64,000 bases of DNA from an uncultured Aquimarina sp. GTDB taxonomy: Bacteria; Bacteroidota; Bacteroidia; Flavobacteriales; Flavobacteriaceae. The stretch lies in the NCBI GenBank assembly GCA_947500505.1, contig CANMSL010000003.1, positions 186,001-250,000 of the forward strand, read 5' to 3'. Numbering within the stretch: position 1 is the first letter of the stretch; every line of letters starts with the position of its first letter. Below are positions 25,713 to 34,003 of the stretch, piece after piece. Under the pieces are notes generated by a model, which did no database searches, had not been told where the DNA came from, and worked only from the letters and a program-made list of their open reading frames with translations. The position numbers and the translations under genes are program-made.

Positions 25713-26795
25713 ATGAAAAAAATCCTAGGATTATCTTTATTACTATTTACCTGCACTTCTTTTTGGGCACAAATAAATCCTTCCTTTTACGGTGTAAAAT
25801 CTCATTATGGTTTTATCATTGCACATTCACCAGAATTAAAACCTATTTCACAGACGAATCCGTTTGGTTTACAATTAGAATACAGTTGGTTAAAGACGAG
25901 TGACAAGGCTTGGAAAACCTGCTTTTGTTATGGAAGAACAGGTTTTTCATTTGCTTATTTTAATTATGCCAACCCAGATGTATTAGGAAGTTCTTACAAT
26001 CTAATATACTTTGTAGAACCATATTTTACGTATCGAGGCCCCTTAAAATTTTCTTTAAGAGGATCAATAGGAACTACCTATCTTACCAAAACGTTTGACG
26101 AAGAAACAAATCCGGAAAATTTACTTTTTAGTTCACATTTAAGCTTTTATTTAGCTTTATCCCTTAACCTAAACTACCATATTAACGACGGTTATTCTAT
26201 CAACCTGTCTGCTAATTATAATCATATTTCTAATGGAGGACAAAAACAACCAAATAAAGGAATGAACTTTCCGACGCTCTCTCTAGGTGTAGACAAAGTT
26301 ATTAACTATACGGAATTAAAACGAAAACCTAAATCCTTACGATCTTACGAAACATCATTTGATTATTACTTCGGCACTTTTGCCAGCCTTAGGTCATCCG
26401 ATAGAGAAGCTGAAGCCACTAATCATCTTTTAATTGGTTTCATGGGTGGTCTCCTAAAACCGATATCAGGTATTAATGGACTAAATGCAGGAATTGAACT
26501 CTGGTATGATTATTCTGATAGAGAGATAGCCAGACAACGAGGCATCAGTGATTCTGCTTTTTCTTCTGCGGTTACTGCCGGACATCATTTTTCTATTGGT
26601 AACTTTTATTTTTTACAACAGTTTGGTTTTTACCTAACGCGTCCAAAAAATATTCAGGGAAATTGGTTATACCAGCGATACTCGTTTTGGTACAGTATTG
26701 GTTCTTCTAAACGATGGACGATCGGAGCCTCGTTAATAGCATATGGTAAAGTTGCAGATCATATGGATGGCAGATTGATTTATTTGATTAATTAG
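25713..26795 (+). CDS. PagL-like acyloxyacyl hydrolase / outer-membrane barrel
   Basis: 360 residues from the ATG at 25713, where a signal peptide (to about 20, FWAQ) begins. The chain alternates in beta-barrel fashion and contains NHISNGG with H171 and S173, the His-x-Ser pair of PagL lipid A 3-O-deacylases, followed by QPNKGMNFPTLSLGV as in Bacteroidota acyloxyacyl hydrolases. At 360 residues it is about twice PagL: a second half of more barrel strands follows the core. It probably trims acyl chains from LPS in the outer membrane. Confidence 0.75.
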   Translation: MKKILGLSLLLFTCTSFWAQINPSFYGVKSHYGFIIAHSPELKPISQTNPFGLQLEYSWLKTSDKAWKTCFCYGRTGFSFAYFNYANPDVLGSSYNLIYFVEPYFTYRGPLKFSLRGSIGTTYLTKTFDEETNPENLLFSSHLSFYLALSLNLNYHINDGYSINLSANYNHISNGGQKQPNKGMNFPTLSLGVDKVINYTELKRKPKSLRSYETSFDYYFGTFASLRSSDREAEATNHLLIGFMGGLLKPISGINGLNAGIELWYDYSDREIARQRGISDSAFSSAVTAGHHFSIGNFYFLQQFGFYLTRPKNIQGNWLYQRYSFWYSIGSSKRWTIGASLIAYGKVADHMDGRLIYLIN

Positions 26796-26808
26796 CCTGT
26801 TCATTAAA

Positions 26809-27411
26809 CTATGGATTACGTTCGGTAATTTTCTCTTTTAATGCTATGATTTCCTGTAAAATCTTTATTTCCTTTTTAATATTCTTACGAATAGAAACAA
26901 AAGGGATTATAGCCGCAACAACGTACGAAACATCTATCAAAATCATTTTCCAGATGGTAAAGTACAGGCTAAACTCTGGCGTAATCATATAAAAACCAAT
27001 TGTATACAAGATCAAGATCGCAATGGTTATTGGTCCGTGAATAGTTTTTCTAAAATTATAAAAAGTAATCGTATCGTTAGTTGCTTGTAAAGCACTATCC
27101 ATCATATCGATTGCTTTTGATTTATAAACACTTATAATTTCAATACTAATCCTAACGATTAATCCTCCGATCATCAATCCTACTCCTATTCTGCTTAATA
27201 GATGTTCTACTGGGGCAACAAAATAGAAAAAAGCAGTGATCCCGATCAAAACTATTAATAATACCAGGATATTTCCATAATGAAAATGAATGCTCCAGGT
27301 TTTCTTTTTTCTAATGGATAAAAACACTTCGTTAATATCCGGTGACTCATTCTCAAAATAGCCCTTATCCTTTTGCCATTGACGATGCAATGCTTCAAAT
27401 TCATTACTCAT
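26809..27411 (-). CDS. Four-helix membrane protein encoded with a sigma factor
   Basis: 200 residues: a polar N-terminus of about 40, then four hydrophobic segments (near 45-65, 72-92, 125-145, 150-172) and a charged C-terminal tail. No known domain. It overlaps the sigma-factor gene by 8 bases (ATGAGTAA), the usual position for an anti-sigma factor, and the long cytoplasmic N-terminus could bind sigma. There is no ZAS zinc motif. Anti-sigma role is inferred from position only. Confidence 0.75.
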   Translation of the reverse strand: MSNEFEALHRQWQKDKGYFENESPDINEVFLSIRKKKTWSIHFHYGNILVLLIVLIGITAFFYFVAPVEHLLSRIGVGLMIGGLIVRISIEIISVYKSKAIDMMDSALQATNDTITFYNFRKTIHGPITIAILILYTIGFYMITPEFSLYFTIWKMILIDVSYVVAAIIPFVSIRKNIKKEIKILQEIIALKEKITERNP

Positions 27412-27898
27412 TATCTAATATTTTTTTAAGTCTTTTCTTAATTCTGTGAATCTTTACACGTACATTAGTTGGTTTAATCCCCATTACCTCCGATATATTT
27501 TCATAATCCTGTCCATCTAAAACCATCATAATTAGTAACCTATCTATCTCCTCTAATGCTCCAATTGCATTGTATAAACTTTGATTCTGTTCTGAAATAA
27601 CATTATCGGACTCTTCTCTCAGAGCGTGCTCTACTTTTTCAATTGATACTTTCTTTGTGTTTTTTTCTTTTCTGATATACTGCAGACAAGTGTTGACAGT
27701 AATTCGGTACACCCAGGTTTTGTAGGTAGATTTACTTCTAAAATTATCCATCGCATTCCAGATGTTGATAAATACTTCTTGAGCTAAATCATTAGCTAAA
27801 TCCTTATCACCTTTCATATATCCCAGACACATTTGCAAAACCATGGGATAACACTGTTTGTAGATTTTTTCGAAAAGTTGCTGATTATTTTTACTCAT
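27404..27898 (-). CDS. ECF-type RNA polymerase sigma factor
   Basis: 164 residues with sigma region 2 (QEVFINIWNAMDNFRSKST, WVYRITVNTCLQYIRK at about 40-80) and region 4 (YENISEVMGIKPTNVRVKIHRIKKRLKK at about 130-160, shown in two parts). Minimal ECF architecture. It overlaps the hydrolase upstream and the membrane protein downstream by the same 8-base ATGAGTAA, so all three are translationally coupled. The membrane protein is a candidate anti-sigma factor. Confidence 0.93.
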   Translation of the reverse strand: MSKNNQQLFEKIYKQCYPMVLQMCLGYMKGDKDLANDLAQEVFINIWNAMDNFRSKSTYKTWVYRITVNTCLQYIRKEKNTKKVSIEKVEHALREESDNVISEQNQSLYNAIGALEEIDRLLIMMVLDGQDYENISEVMGIKPTNVRVKIHRIKKRLKKILDNE

Positions 27899-28730
27899 TT
27901 ACCAGGAAAGCATTTACTTTTTCATAAAACAGTTCTGGTTGATCAAACATAATAAAATGCTTACTATCCGGGATCATTTCTATTGATTTGTTAGATAAAT
28001 CAGCATATTGCTTTTCATAATTTGTTTTTGCCATTTCTATTGTAGGAAATGCGGTACCTAAAATCAACGTCTTTGCCGTTATTTTACTTAACACTTTTCT
28101 AAGATCCAATTTCAACAGGTCTGTATATCCATATACATACGTTTCTCGATCAGCCTTTAGAATCCAGTTTAGTAAAATATTTACTTTGTCATGTCTATTC
28201 GTCATATTTTGAGCCATCATCATTGCAGTCTGTTTAAACTGATCATCATTCATTGCTAACATCTCTTTATTATAGGGACTTTCATACTGAATCTGGCTTT
28301 CAGGAACTCCTGGCATCATTAACTCACGCATGCACGGAATTGAATCTACAAGAATTAAACTTTTTATATTTTTTGGCAAAGCAGCAGCGACATCGACTGC
28401 GAGATTTCCACCCATACTGTGTCCAATAATTAGAACATCTCTTAGCTTATTCTCTTCAATATAATAAATCAATTCTTTCTTAATAGTAGTATACCAAGGC
28501 ATCTCTATTGGTTCGTTACCATCAAAACCAGCATAAGATATTAAATGATTCTGATAGTTACCATTCAGGTTTGACACCGTATCATCCCAAATAGATCCCG
28601 GATTAGTAAAACCGGGTAAAAATAAAACCGGATTTCCTTCTCCTGATACTTCCACAGTAATAGCCGGAGCTTGACTAAACATAAGATTACCAATTATGAA
28701 CAAAACGAGAGTGATTCTTAAATTTTTCAT
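27891..28730 (-). CDS. Secreted alpha/beta hydrolase
   Basis: 279 residues with a signal peptide (to SQAPA near 22) and an alpha/beta-hydrolase core: VLFLPGFTNPGS as oxyanion loop, nucleophile elbow GHSMGG, an Asp near ILGTAFPTIE and a final His in DSKHFIMFD. Such proteins are esterases, lactonases or lipases; the substrate is not evident. It is the first gene of an overlapping operon with a sigma factor, unusual for a hydrolase, which suggests that it might help generate or remove the signal that the sigma system responds to (inference). Confidence 0.9.
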   Translation of the reverse strand: MKNLRITLVLFIIGNLMFSQAPAITVEVSGEGNPVLFLPGFTNPGSIWDDTVSNLNGNYQNHLISYAGFDGNEPIEMPWYTTIKKELIYYIEENKLRDVLIIGHSMGGNLAVDVAAALPKNIKSLILVDSIPCMRELMMPGVPESQIQYESPYNKEMLAMNDDQFKQTAMMMAQNMTNRHDKVNILLNWILKADRETYVYGYTDLLKLDLRKVLSKITAKTLILGTAFPTIEMAKTNYEKQYADLSNKSIEMIPDSKHFIMFDQPELFYEKVNAFLVNE

Positions 28731-28913
28731 GATATGTTGTTTTTAATTTCTCCTTTGATACAAAATGTGACAAATTGTTACACACAGATTAAAAAAAACT
28801 AACTAAAACCATATTAAACTGTTTTTCAAAAATTTACATATTAATAAAATTATAAAAACTGGTTATTACAATAACATATCTTCCAAGTATTCTTTGAATC
28901 CAGAAAAAATCAC

Positions 28914-28943
28914 ATAAAAAAAGCCTATCAAAATTGATAGGCT
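28914..28943 (-). terminator. Terminator after the cold-shock gene
   Basis: AGCCTATCA and TGATAGGCT arms around AAAT, then seven T on the minus strand. It lies 27 bases past the csp stop. Confidence 0.85.
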
Positions 28944-28969
28944 GTCTGTAAAAAGTTATGTAGTATATA

Positions 28970-29161
28970 TTAAATTACTTTGACATTTACTGCGTTTAAC
29001 CCTTTTCTACCTTCCTGTAGATCAAATTCGACTTCATCTCCTTCACGGATTTCGTCTACTAATCCAGAAATGTGTACAAAATGCTCTTTGTTTGAACCTT
29101 CTTCGGTTATGAATCCGAAACCTTTAGAATCATTGAAGAATTTTACTGTTCCTTTACTCAT
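28970..29161 (-). CDS. Cold-shock protein (CspA family)
   Basis: A 63-residue single cold-shock domain with both RNA-binding motifs, KGFGFI (RNP1) and HFVHIS (RNP2), and standard length. It acts as an RNA chaperone in the cytoplasm. Single-gene unit with its own terminator. The upstream leader contains a 10-base inverted repeat (29241-29264), a place where csp mRNAs often carry temperature-sensitive structure. Confidence 0.97.
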   Translation of the reverse strand: MSKGTVKFFNDSKGFGFITEEGSNKEHFVHISGLVDEIREGDEVEFDLQEGRKGLNAVNVKVI

Positions 29162-29618
29162 TGTTAAAATTTAAAATTAATTATTTATTGGTTGTCAAAG
29201 ATAATGCCAGAAGTGAGTTCAAATACTTGGTCATATCTTTATTCTTTGTAAAACTACAAAGAATAATTTTATAATAGTTATGGTAATACCTTCTATTATT
29301 TATCATATTAATCTTCATCAGCAATCCAAAGTGAATAATTTTAACAGGGATGGATCAATTATTTTCTAATGGTATAGGATTCTAAAGGGTCAGATATTTA
29401 GACTACGGATCAACCTCATCATAAAATTTTTAAACAACTCTGGAATTTTGAGAAATATGATACCGATCAAGAATTACCTGATACCACGAAAAATTAGGGT
29501 AACAAATTGGCACTGAAATTGATCTGAACTAAATTAATGATTCAGTATGGATCACAACTATTTGAAAACCGACAGAAATAGCGTAACTTTATTAGTAATG
29601 ACAAACAATCTTATACAA
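29162..29618. other. Divergent intergenic region csp / MORN-like gene
   Basis: About 450 bases. It holds the csp leader with an ATTCTTTGTA / TACAAAGAAT inverted repeat at 29241-29264. Beyond about 29300 there is only AT-rich sequence leading to the MORN-like gene. Confidence 0.5.
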
Positions 29619-30569
29619 ATGGAATTAAGGAAAAAGCTAAAGAACGTACACTTTATATTCCTGATATCATTATTATTTTCTTTGATCACAAAAGGACAAA
29701 CTCCGATCCAGGGAGGATATATACAGCTGACTCAGGACGAATATAAAGAACTTATAGACCTCAATCAAGAAAATGAATTGGATGGTAAATACTACGTGCG
29801 AGAATTTAAGGACGAAAAAATTATTGGTATTCATAAAATTGAATATCGAAAAGGAAAAAAGTTCGGAGAGTGGTTACATTTTCAAAATTTTAGAGAAAAA
29901 GGAACTTTGGATTTGTCTACCGTAGAAAACTACGAAGACCATCAGAGACATGGCTATTATTACAATTCTGATAATGGTTTTACTTTTACAGAAGAAGGAT
30001 ATTATGAAAAAGGGGAAAAAGAAGGATTATGGTATGTGACAAAAGAAGGATCTAAAGAAAAAATCAATTATAAAAACGGTAAAAAACATGGTGAATATTG
30101 GCGACAAGATGCATCTGGAGTAATTGTTAGGGGAGCCTATAAAAAAGGAGAGAAACTTGATAACTGGACAATTGAAGATCTTTCTAGCAACATTGAAAAA
30201 ACTGAAGAAAACAGTATTAATCCAATAACTGAAGCTTCCATTCCTACTACAGGTGCACAGACAATAGAAGGATATATTCAGAAACCAGACGGAACTATTG
30301 CCCCAATAGCTGTGGTAAGATTACAACTTTCGGATAACGCCTGCGCTTATGCATTTTCAGATTTTGATGGAAAATTCATCATAGAAATTGATACTGGAAA
30401 AATCGCATCAAATAGTTATTTTGAAATAGTCATTGAAGGCTTTCCTATAAAAAAGCTCCCGTTTTCAGAATTTTCTAATCAAAATACAATTGTTCTGGAT
30501 AATGGCAGAAAAAAAGTAAGTTATGATGAATATCGTAGCTATTATGAATCTATGAAGGATTGTAAGTAG
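29619..30569 (+). CDS. Secreted MORN-like repeat protein with C-terminal CarboxypepD_reg-like domain
   Basis: 316 residues from the ATG at 29619, chosen because the signal segment (FIFLISLLFSLITKGQ) follows it; an upstream ATG at 29547 adds 24 residues. Residues about 60-180 carry MORN-like/YwqK-type phrases (KYYVREFKDEKI, GYYEKGEKEGLWY, YKNGKKHGEYW, AYKKGEKLDNW). The end (about 215-300, IEGYIQKPDGTIAPIAVVRL, FSDFDGKFIIEI) is a carboxypeptidase-regulatory-like beta-sandwich. Likely at the cell surface. Role unknown. Confidence 0.8.
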   Translation: MELRKKLKNVHFIFLISLLFSLITKGQTPIQGGYIQLTQDEYKELIDLNQENELDGKYYVREFKDEKIIGIHKIEYRKGKKFGEWLHFQNFREKGTLDLSTVENYEDHQRHGYYYNSDNGFTFTEEGYYEKGEKEGLWYVTKEGSKEKINYKNGKKHGEYWRQDASGVIVRGAYKKGEKLDNWTIEDLSSNIEKTEENSINPITEASIPTTGAQTIEGYIQKPDGTIAPIAVVRLQLSDNACAYAFSDFDGKFIIEIDTGKIASNSYFEIVIEGFPIKKLPFSEFSNQNTIVLDNGRKKVSYDEYRSYYESMKDCK

Positions 30570-30651
30570 TTGTTAAAAAAATGGCATTTTCGTCTTCATA
30601 TTCTAAACTATTAATTATGTTTAAATCTATATTGACCGATAAACAAATCCC

Positions 30652-31929
30652 TTAATTAAGAATATGAGCTATTTTTCGTGACAATAACTTTTTTTCTGAC
30701 TTAGACTGAGTAAGTTCTATAGCTAGTTTATAACTTTTTATGGCTTCATCAGGTTGTATTAAACGCTCATGGATTTCTCCCAAAATAGCGTGATATAGAT
30801 AATACTTGTTTAGTATCTTATGATCTTTGATCTCTTGTATCATGAATAATGCCTCTTCAGGACCGTTTAATTCTAATAGTACCAGGCATCGGTTCAAAAA
30901 CACAATAGGATCATTATCTATTTTTAATAAAAGATCGTAATACCTCAGTATTTCTTTCCAATTTGTGGCATCATAACTTGAGGCTGTACAGTGCTGATAC
31001 GCTATGGCTGCTTCCAGATGATAGGTAGTAAGTGTATCGCCAAATGCAGCTTGATTAAGATACTTGCTTCCTAATGCAATGAGTTCCGTATTCCAGATAC
31101 TTCTATCCTGATCTGCTAATAATATAAGTGCTCCTTCTTCCGTAATTCGACTATCAATTCTGGCAGCGTGAAAACACATCAGCGCCATCAAAGCATATAC
31201 TTCTGGCAATTGCGTGCGCTCACTATCTAACAATGATTTGCATAACCACATGGCTTGCGAAATCAGATCTTTTCTTATTAATTGATCATCATGGGTGGAA
31301 TTATATCCTTCGTTAAACATTAAATAGATCGCACTTAACACAACGGAAGTTCTAGTACCAATTTCTTTCGGAAAAGGTATGCTTGGTCGTATTTTATGCT
31401 TTCTGAAATATTCTTTGGTACGATATAATCGTTTAGAGATTGTATCTTCTGTCGTTAGAAAAGATTTAGCAACTTCTTTGGTACTAAATCCGCAAAGAGA
31501 TTTAAGAATAAATGTAATCTGGTTTTCCTGCGAAATATCCGGATGACAACACGCATACATCATCGCCAAAAAATCGTCTTGTATATGTTGTTCTTTCCAA
31601 AAATCATTCATAGTACTGGCTAATGTATATTCTGAGGTCAGTAGTTTGCGTTCGGGATCAGAGAAGTCAATAGTTTTACTGTGTTTTTTTCTTCGGATAA
31701 TATCTATTGCTTTGTTACGTGCTGTACGATATAACCACGCTCTTGGGTTATCCGGCATTCCTCTATACTTCCAGGTTTCTAATGCACTCACTAATGCATC
31801 TTGCACTACATCTTCTGCAAGTTCTATGTTTTCCGTACCGAAGATTTTGATCAAAACAGCAACCATCTTTCCGGACTCTTGTCTAAAAAGATGGTTCAGT
31901 GTACTATCTATGTGTTCTCTTGATGCCAA
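30652..31929 (-). CDS. ECF42-type sigma factor with C-terminal TPR-like extension
   Basis: 425 residues. Sigma region 2 lies at about 12-75 (AEDVVQDALVSALETWK, WLYRTARNKAIDII), and region 4 at about 120-175 (CGFSTKEVAKSFLTTEDTIS). The rest, about 180-425, is a helical TPR-like extension (LLLKIDNDPIVFLNRCLVLL, HAILGEIHERL). Long ECF factors of this form beside DGPF/YCII proteins define group ECF42, where the extension is needed for activity in place of an anti-sigma factor. Two such YCII genes lie directly upstream, 10 and 12 bases apart, so this is the full ECF42 cassette. Confidence 0.9.
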   Translation of the reverse strand: MASREHIDSTLNHLFRQESGKMVAVLIKIFGTENIELAEDVVQDALVSALETWKYRGMPDNPRAWLYRTARNKAIDIIRRKKHSKTIDFSDPERKLLTSEYTLASTMNDFWKEQHIQDDFLAMMYACCHPDISQENQITFILKSLCGFSTKEVAKSFLTTEDTISKRLYRTKEYFRKHKIRPSIPFPKEIGTRTSVVLSAIYLMFNEGYNSTHDDQLIRKDLISQAMWLCKSLLDSERTQLPEVYALMALMCFHAARIDSRITEEGALILLADQDRSIWNTELIALGSKYLNQAAFGDTLTTYHLEAAIAYQHCTASSYDATNWKEILRYYDLLLKIDNDPIVFLNRCLVLLELNGPEEALFMIQEIKDHKILNKYYLYHAILGEIHERLIQPDEAIKSYKLAIELTQSKSEKKLLSRKIAHILN

Positions 31930-31939
31930 CGAATACTAG

Positions 31940-32287
31940 TTATCCCATCGGAGCTATTTCACGAACTTCTACGCTACAATCGTATTCAAAACTAGGGCAG
32001 TCTTTTGCGATCTCTGTAGCCTGAGCTAATGAATCTGCTTTGATAAGGAGATATCCTCCTACCAGTTCTTTGCCTTCTGCAAATGGACGATCAGTAACTT
32101 TCTTTCCTCCTTCTGTCATTGTATTTCCTTCGTTGATTAAAGGTTGTCCTCCTACTAATTTATCTTCTTGTGCCAAGCTTCCCATCCATTGTTGCCAATG
32201 CTCCATATGCTTTTGCATATTATTCGGAGATGCAGAATTGTATTTTTCCTGTCCTCCTCGTATTAACATTAAAAATTCTTTCATCAT
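31940..32287 (-). CDS. YCII/DGPF-type protein 1 of the ECF42 cassette
   Basis: 115 residues of the YCII-related (DGPF) family: KEFLMLIRGGQEKY at the start, TEGGKKVTDRPFAEGKELVG at the family motif (DRPF where DGPF is usual), and a CSVEVREIAP end. These small dimeric alpha/beta proteins sit with ECF42 sigma factors and are thought to be their targets or signal partners. It lies between its paralogue and the sigma gene. Confidence 0.88.
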   Translation of the reverse strand: MMKEFLMLIRGGQEKYNSASPNNMQKHMEHWQQWMGSLAQEDKLVGGQPLINEGNTMTEGGKKVTDRPFAEGKELVGGYLLIKADSLAQATEIAKDCPSFEYDCSVEVREIAPMG

Positions 32288-32299
32288 ATATATTTTTAA

Positions 32300-32647
32300 T
32301 TAAGCCTCATCCGGCCAAACTTCTCTAACTTCTACAGAAGATTCCCATTGTAATCCCGGACATTCTTTTGCCATTTCGGTTGCCTCTTCCATGGTTTCTG
32401 CCAGAACTGTGATATACCCTCCTACTAATTCTTTAGCTTCAGCAAAAGATCTGTCCGTAATTTTTTTACCTCCGGGGTGAATGGTTTTTACAGTTGGATA
32501 CAAACGCTCACCTCCAACATATTTTTCTTGTTCTGCCATTTGCCCAATCCATTGCATCCACTTTTCCATGTGAGCACTTTGTTCTTCTGTAGATTTAGCA
32601 TCCCAAACGTCATCTCCACCTTTAAAAAGGAACATAAATTGTTTCAT
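32300..32647 (-). CDS. YCII/DGPF-type protein 2 of the ECF42 cassette
   Basis: 115 residues, closely similar to the next gene downstream, so the pair arose by tandem duplication. KQFMFLFKGGDDVW at the start, HPGGKKITDRSFAEAKELVG at the motif (DRSF in place of DGPF), SSVEVREVWP at the end. First gene of the sigma cassette; the promoter should lie in 32648-32767 but no clear box was fixed. Confidence 0.88.
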   Translation of the reverse strand: MKQFMFLFKGGDDVWDAKSTEEQSAHMEKWMQWIGQMAEQEKYVGGERLYPTVKTIHPGGKKITDRSFAEAKELVGGYITVLAETMEEATEMAKECPGLQWESSVEVREVWPDEA

Positions 32648-32767
32648 AAGTCTATATATTTATTGGTTTATATGGTTCTATGACGAAGTAGTTTTTAGTA
32701 TTTGGACAGGCTATCCATTTTTTTCGACGCACGTCCTCACCTAATCGTTCTCCTGTAGTTGGAAGCG

Positions 32768-34003
32768 TTACTTCTTTTTCATCATCATCAGTGTAAACCC
32801 TCCTAGTAATACGATAATGACACCCATTACTGCCCACAACCAGATTTTGTTTTCAAAAAGCGGTGCAACAATCTTCTCTCTTTTCTTCTCAATACCTTCT
32901 TCTACTCCTGGTTGTATTGTTTTCAGTTGCTCTGGAACTCTATTAGACAAATATTGTAGATCGTACGAAGGTCTACCAATTCTAGCGTTTCCGTAGACAA
33001 GATAGTAGGTAGCTGGTGTTGTGAATCGTGTAATTAGTTCATGTGTATATCCCTTTATCTGAACAGTATTGATTGTGAGCGGTTCATTATCCTGATTTTC
33101 AATAATCACTCTTAATTTGTTTATAATCGTACTCCTAAATCTAAATTCATTTTCCTCAATAGAATTGAGGATTCCTGAACTTAGGCTTTGATAGTTATAG
33201 CGCCATCCTTTTTCTGTTTGTATACTATCTCTAAGATATTCTATACGTACTGATCGATAATAGTCAAAAGTATTTCCATCCTCAATTTTTATATAACTCA
33301 CCGGAACCGCTGTTTGCAAATCAATATCTATTACAGTACTTCGCTTTTGTTTTTTCTCCTGTGTACGTATCGATTTAATCGCATGCATCTTATAATCACC
33401 TTCTGTTGTTTCCTGTAAAGTTATCTGAGCATTCTTTAGTTCTGGTGCGGTGGTTCCTTTTATAAAAAGTCTATAATATTGATACTTAGAATCAGGAAGT
33501 TTAAGGCTTGTGAATGTATACGCTGTTAGTTCATTTTTGATCGAAAGGATACGATAACTATCTACAATGGAATACCACTCTTTGAAGTTTTGGCTTCCTT
33601 CCAGGTTAACTAATCTATCAAAATTATCTTCTTTAAAGAATAGTTTGATCTGATTAATTGATTGATCAGATGGTACTTTGAAGGTTACAAAAGATCCTTT
33701 GCTGGTCGTTGCTCTATTAATAATTTCAAAATTAATCTGTTTACTAGATCTTTTCTCCTTGTTTTGTTTTAAAATATAAGGAGCTTCTACCGTATCCTTT
33801 TCTTTTGTAATTCCATAAATTCTAATATCCGAAAGATCCGATGATACGTTTTTAAATAGTTCATCAGGCAACATAATACGATGCCAACTATCGGTAATGC
33901 CTTTTAGCTCTCTTTTATACTCAAAGCTATCGATCTGTCCATATAAGGTAATAGAACAGATGAATGAAAGCACACAACCTAGTATTTTAATCTTTGAACT
34001 CAT
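32768..34003 (-). CDS. DUF3999-like secreted protein with one C-terminal membrane helix
   Basis: 411 residues: signal peptide (to about 22, SITLYGQ), a long beta-rich region with DIRIYGITKEKDTVEAPY near 60, PDSKYQYYRLFIKG and a galactose-binding-like middle, and a hydrophobic segment at about 385-404 followed by MMMKKK. This matches DUF3999, which is repeatedly found next to DUF2339 membrane proteins, as here (17-base overlap). The pair is thought to act in the cell envelope; no reaction is known. Confidence 0.85.
   Translation of the reverse strand: MSSKIKILGCVLSFICSITLYGQIDSFEYKRELKGITDSWHRIMLPDELFKNVSSDLSDIRIYGITKEKDTVEAPYILKQNKEKRSSKQINFEIINRATTSKGSFVTFKVPSDQSINQIKLFFKEDNFDRLVNLEGSQNFKEWYSIVDSYRILSIKNELTAYTFTSLKLPDSKYQYYRLFIKGTTAPELKNAQITLQETTEGDYKMHAIKSIRTQEKKQKRSTVIDIDLQTAVPVSYIKIEDGNTFDYYRSVRIEYLRDSIQTEKGWRYNYQSLSSGILNSIEENEFRFRSTIINKLRVIIENQDNEPLTINTVQIKGYTHELITRFTTPATYYLVYGNARIGRPSYDLQYLSNRVPEQLKTIQPGVEEGIEKKREKIVAPLFENKIWLWAVMGVIIVLLGGFTLMMMKKK

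Noticed and set aside
32652..32837. 61-codon minus-strand frame overlapping the DUF3999 end
   Set aside because: It lies out of frame over the 3' end of a well-supported gene, and its non-overlapping part shows no protein-like pattern.
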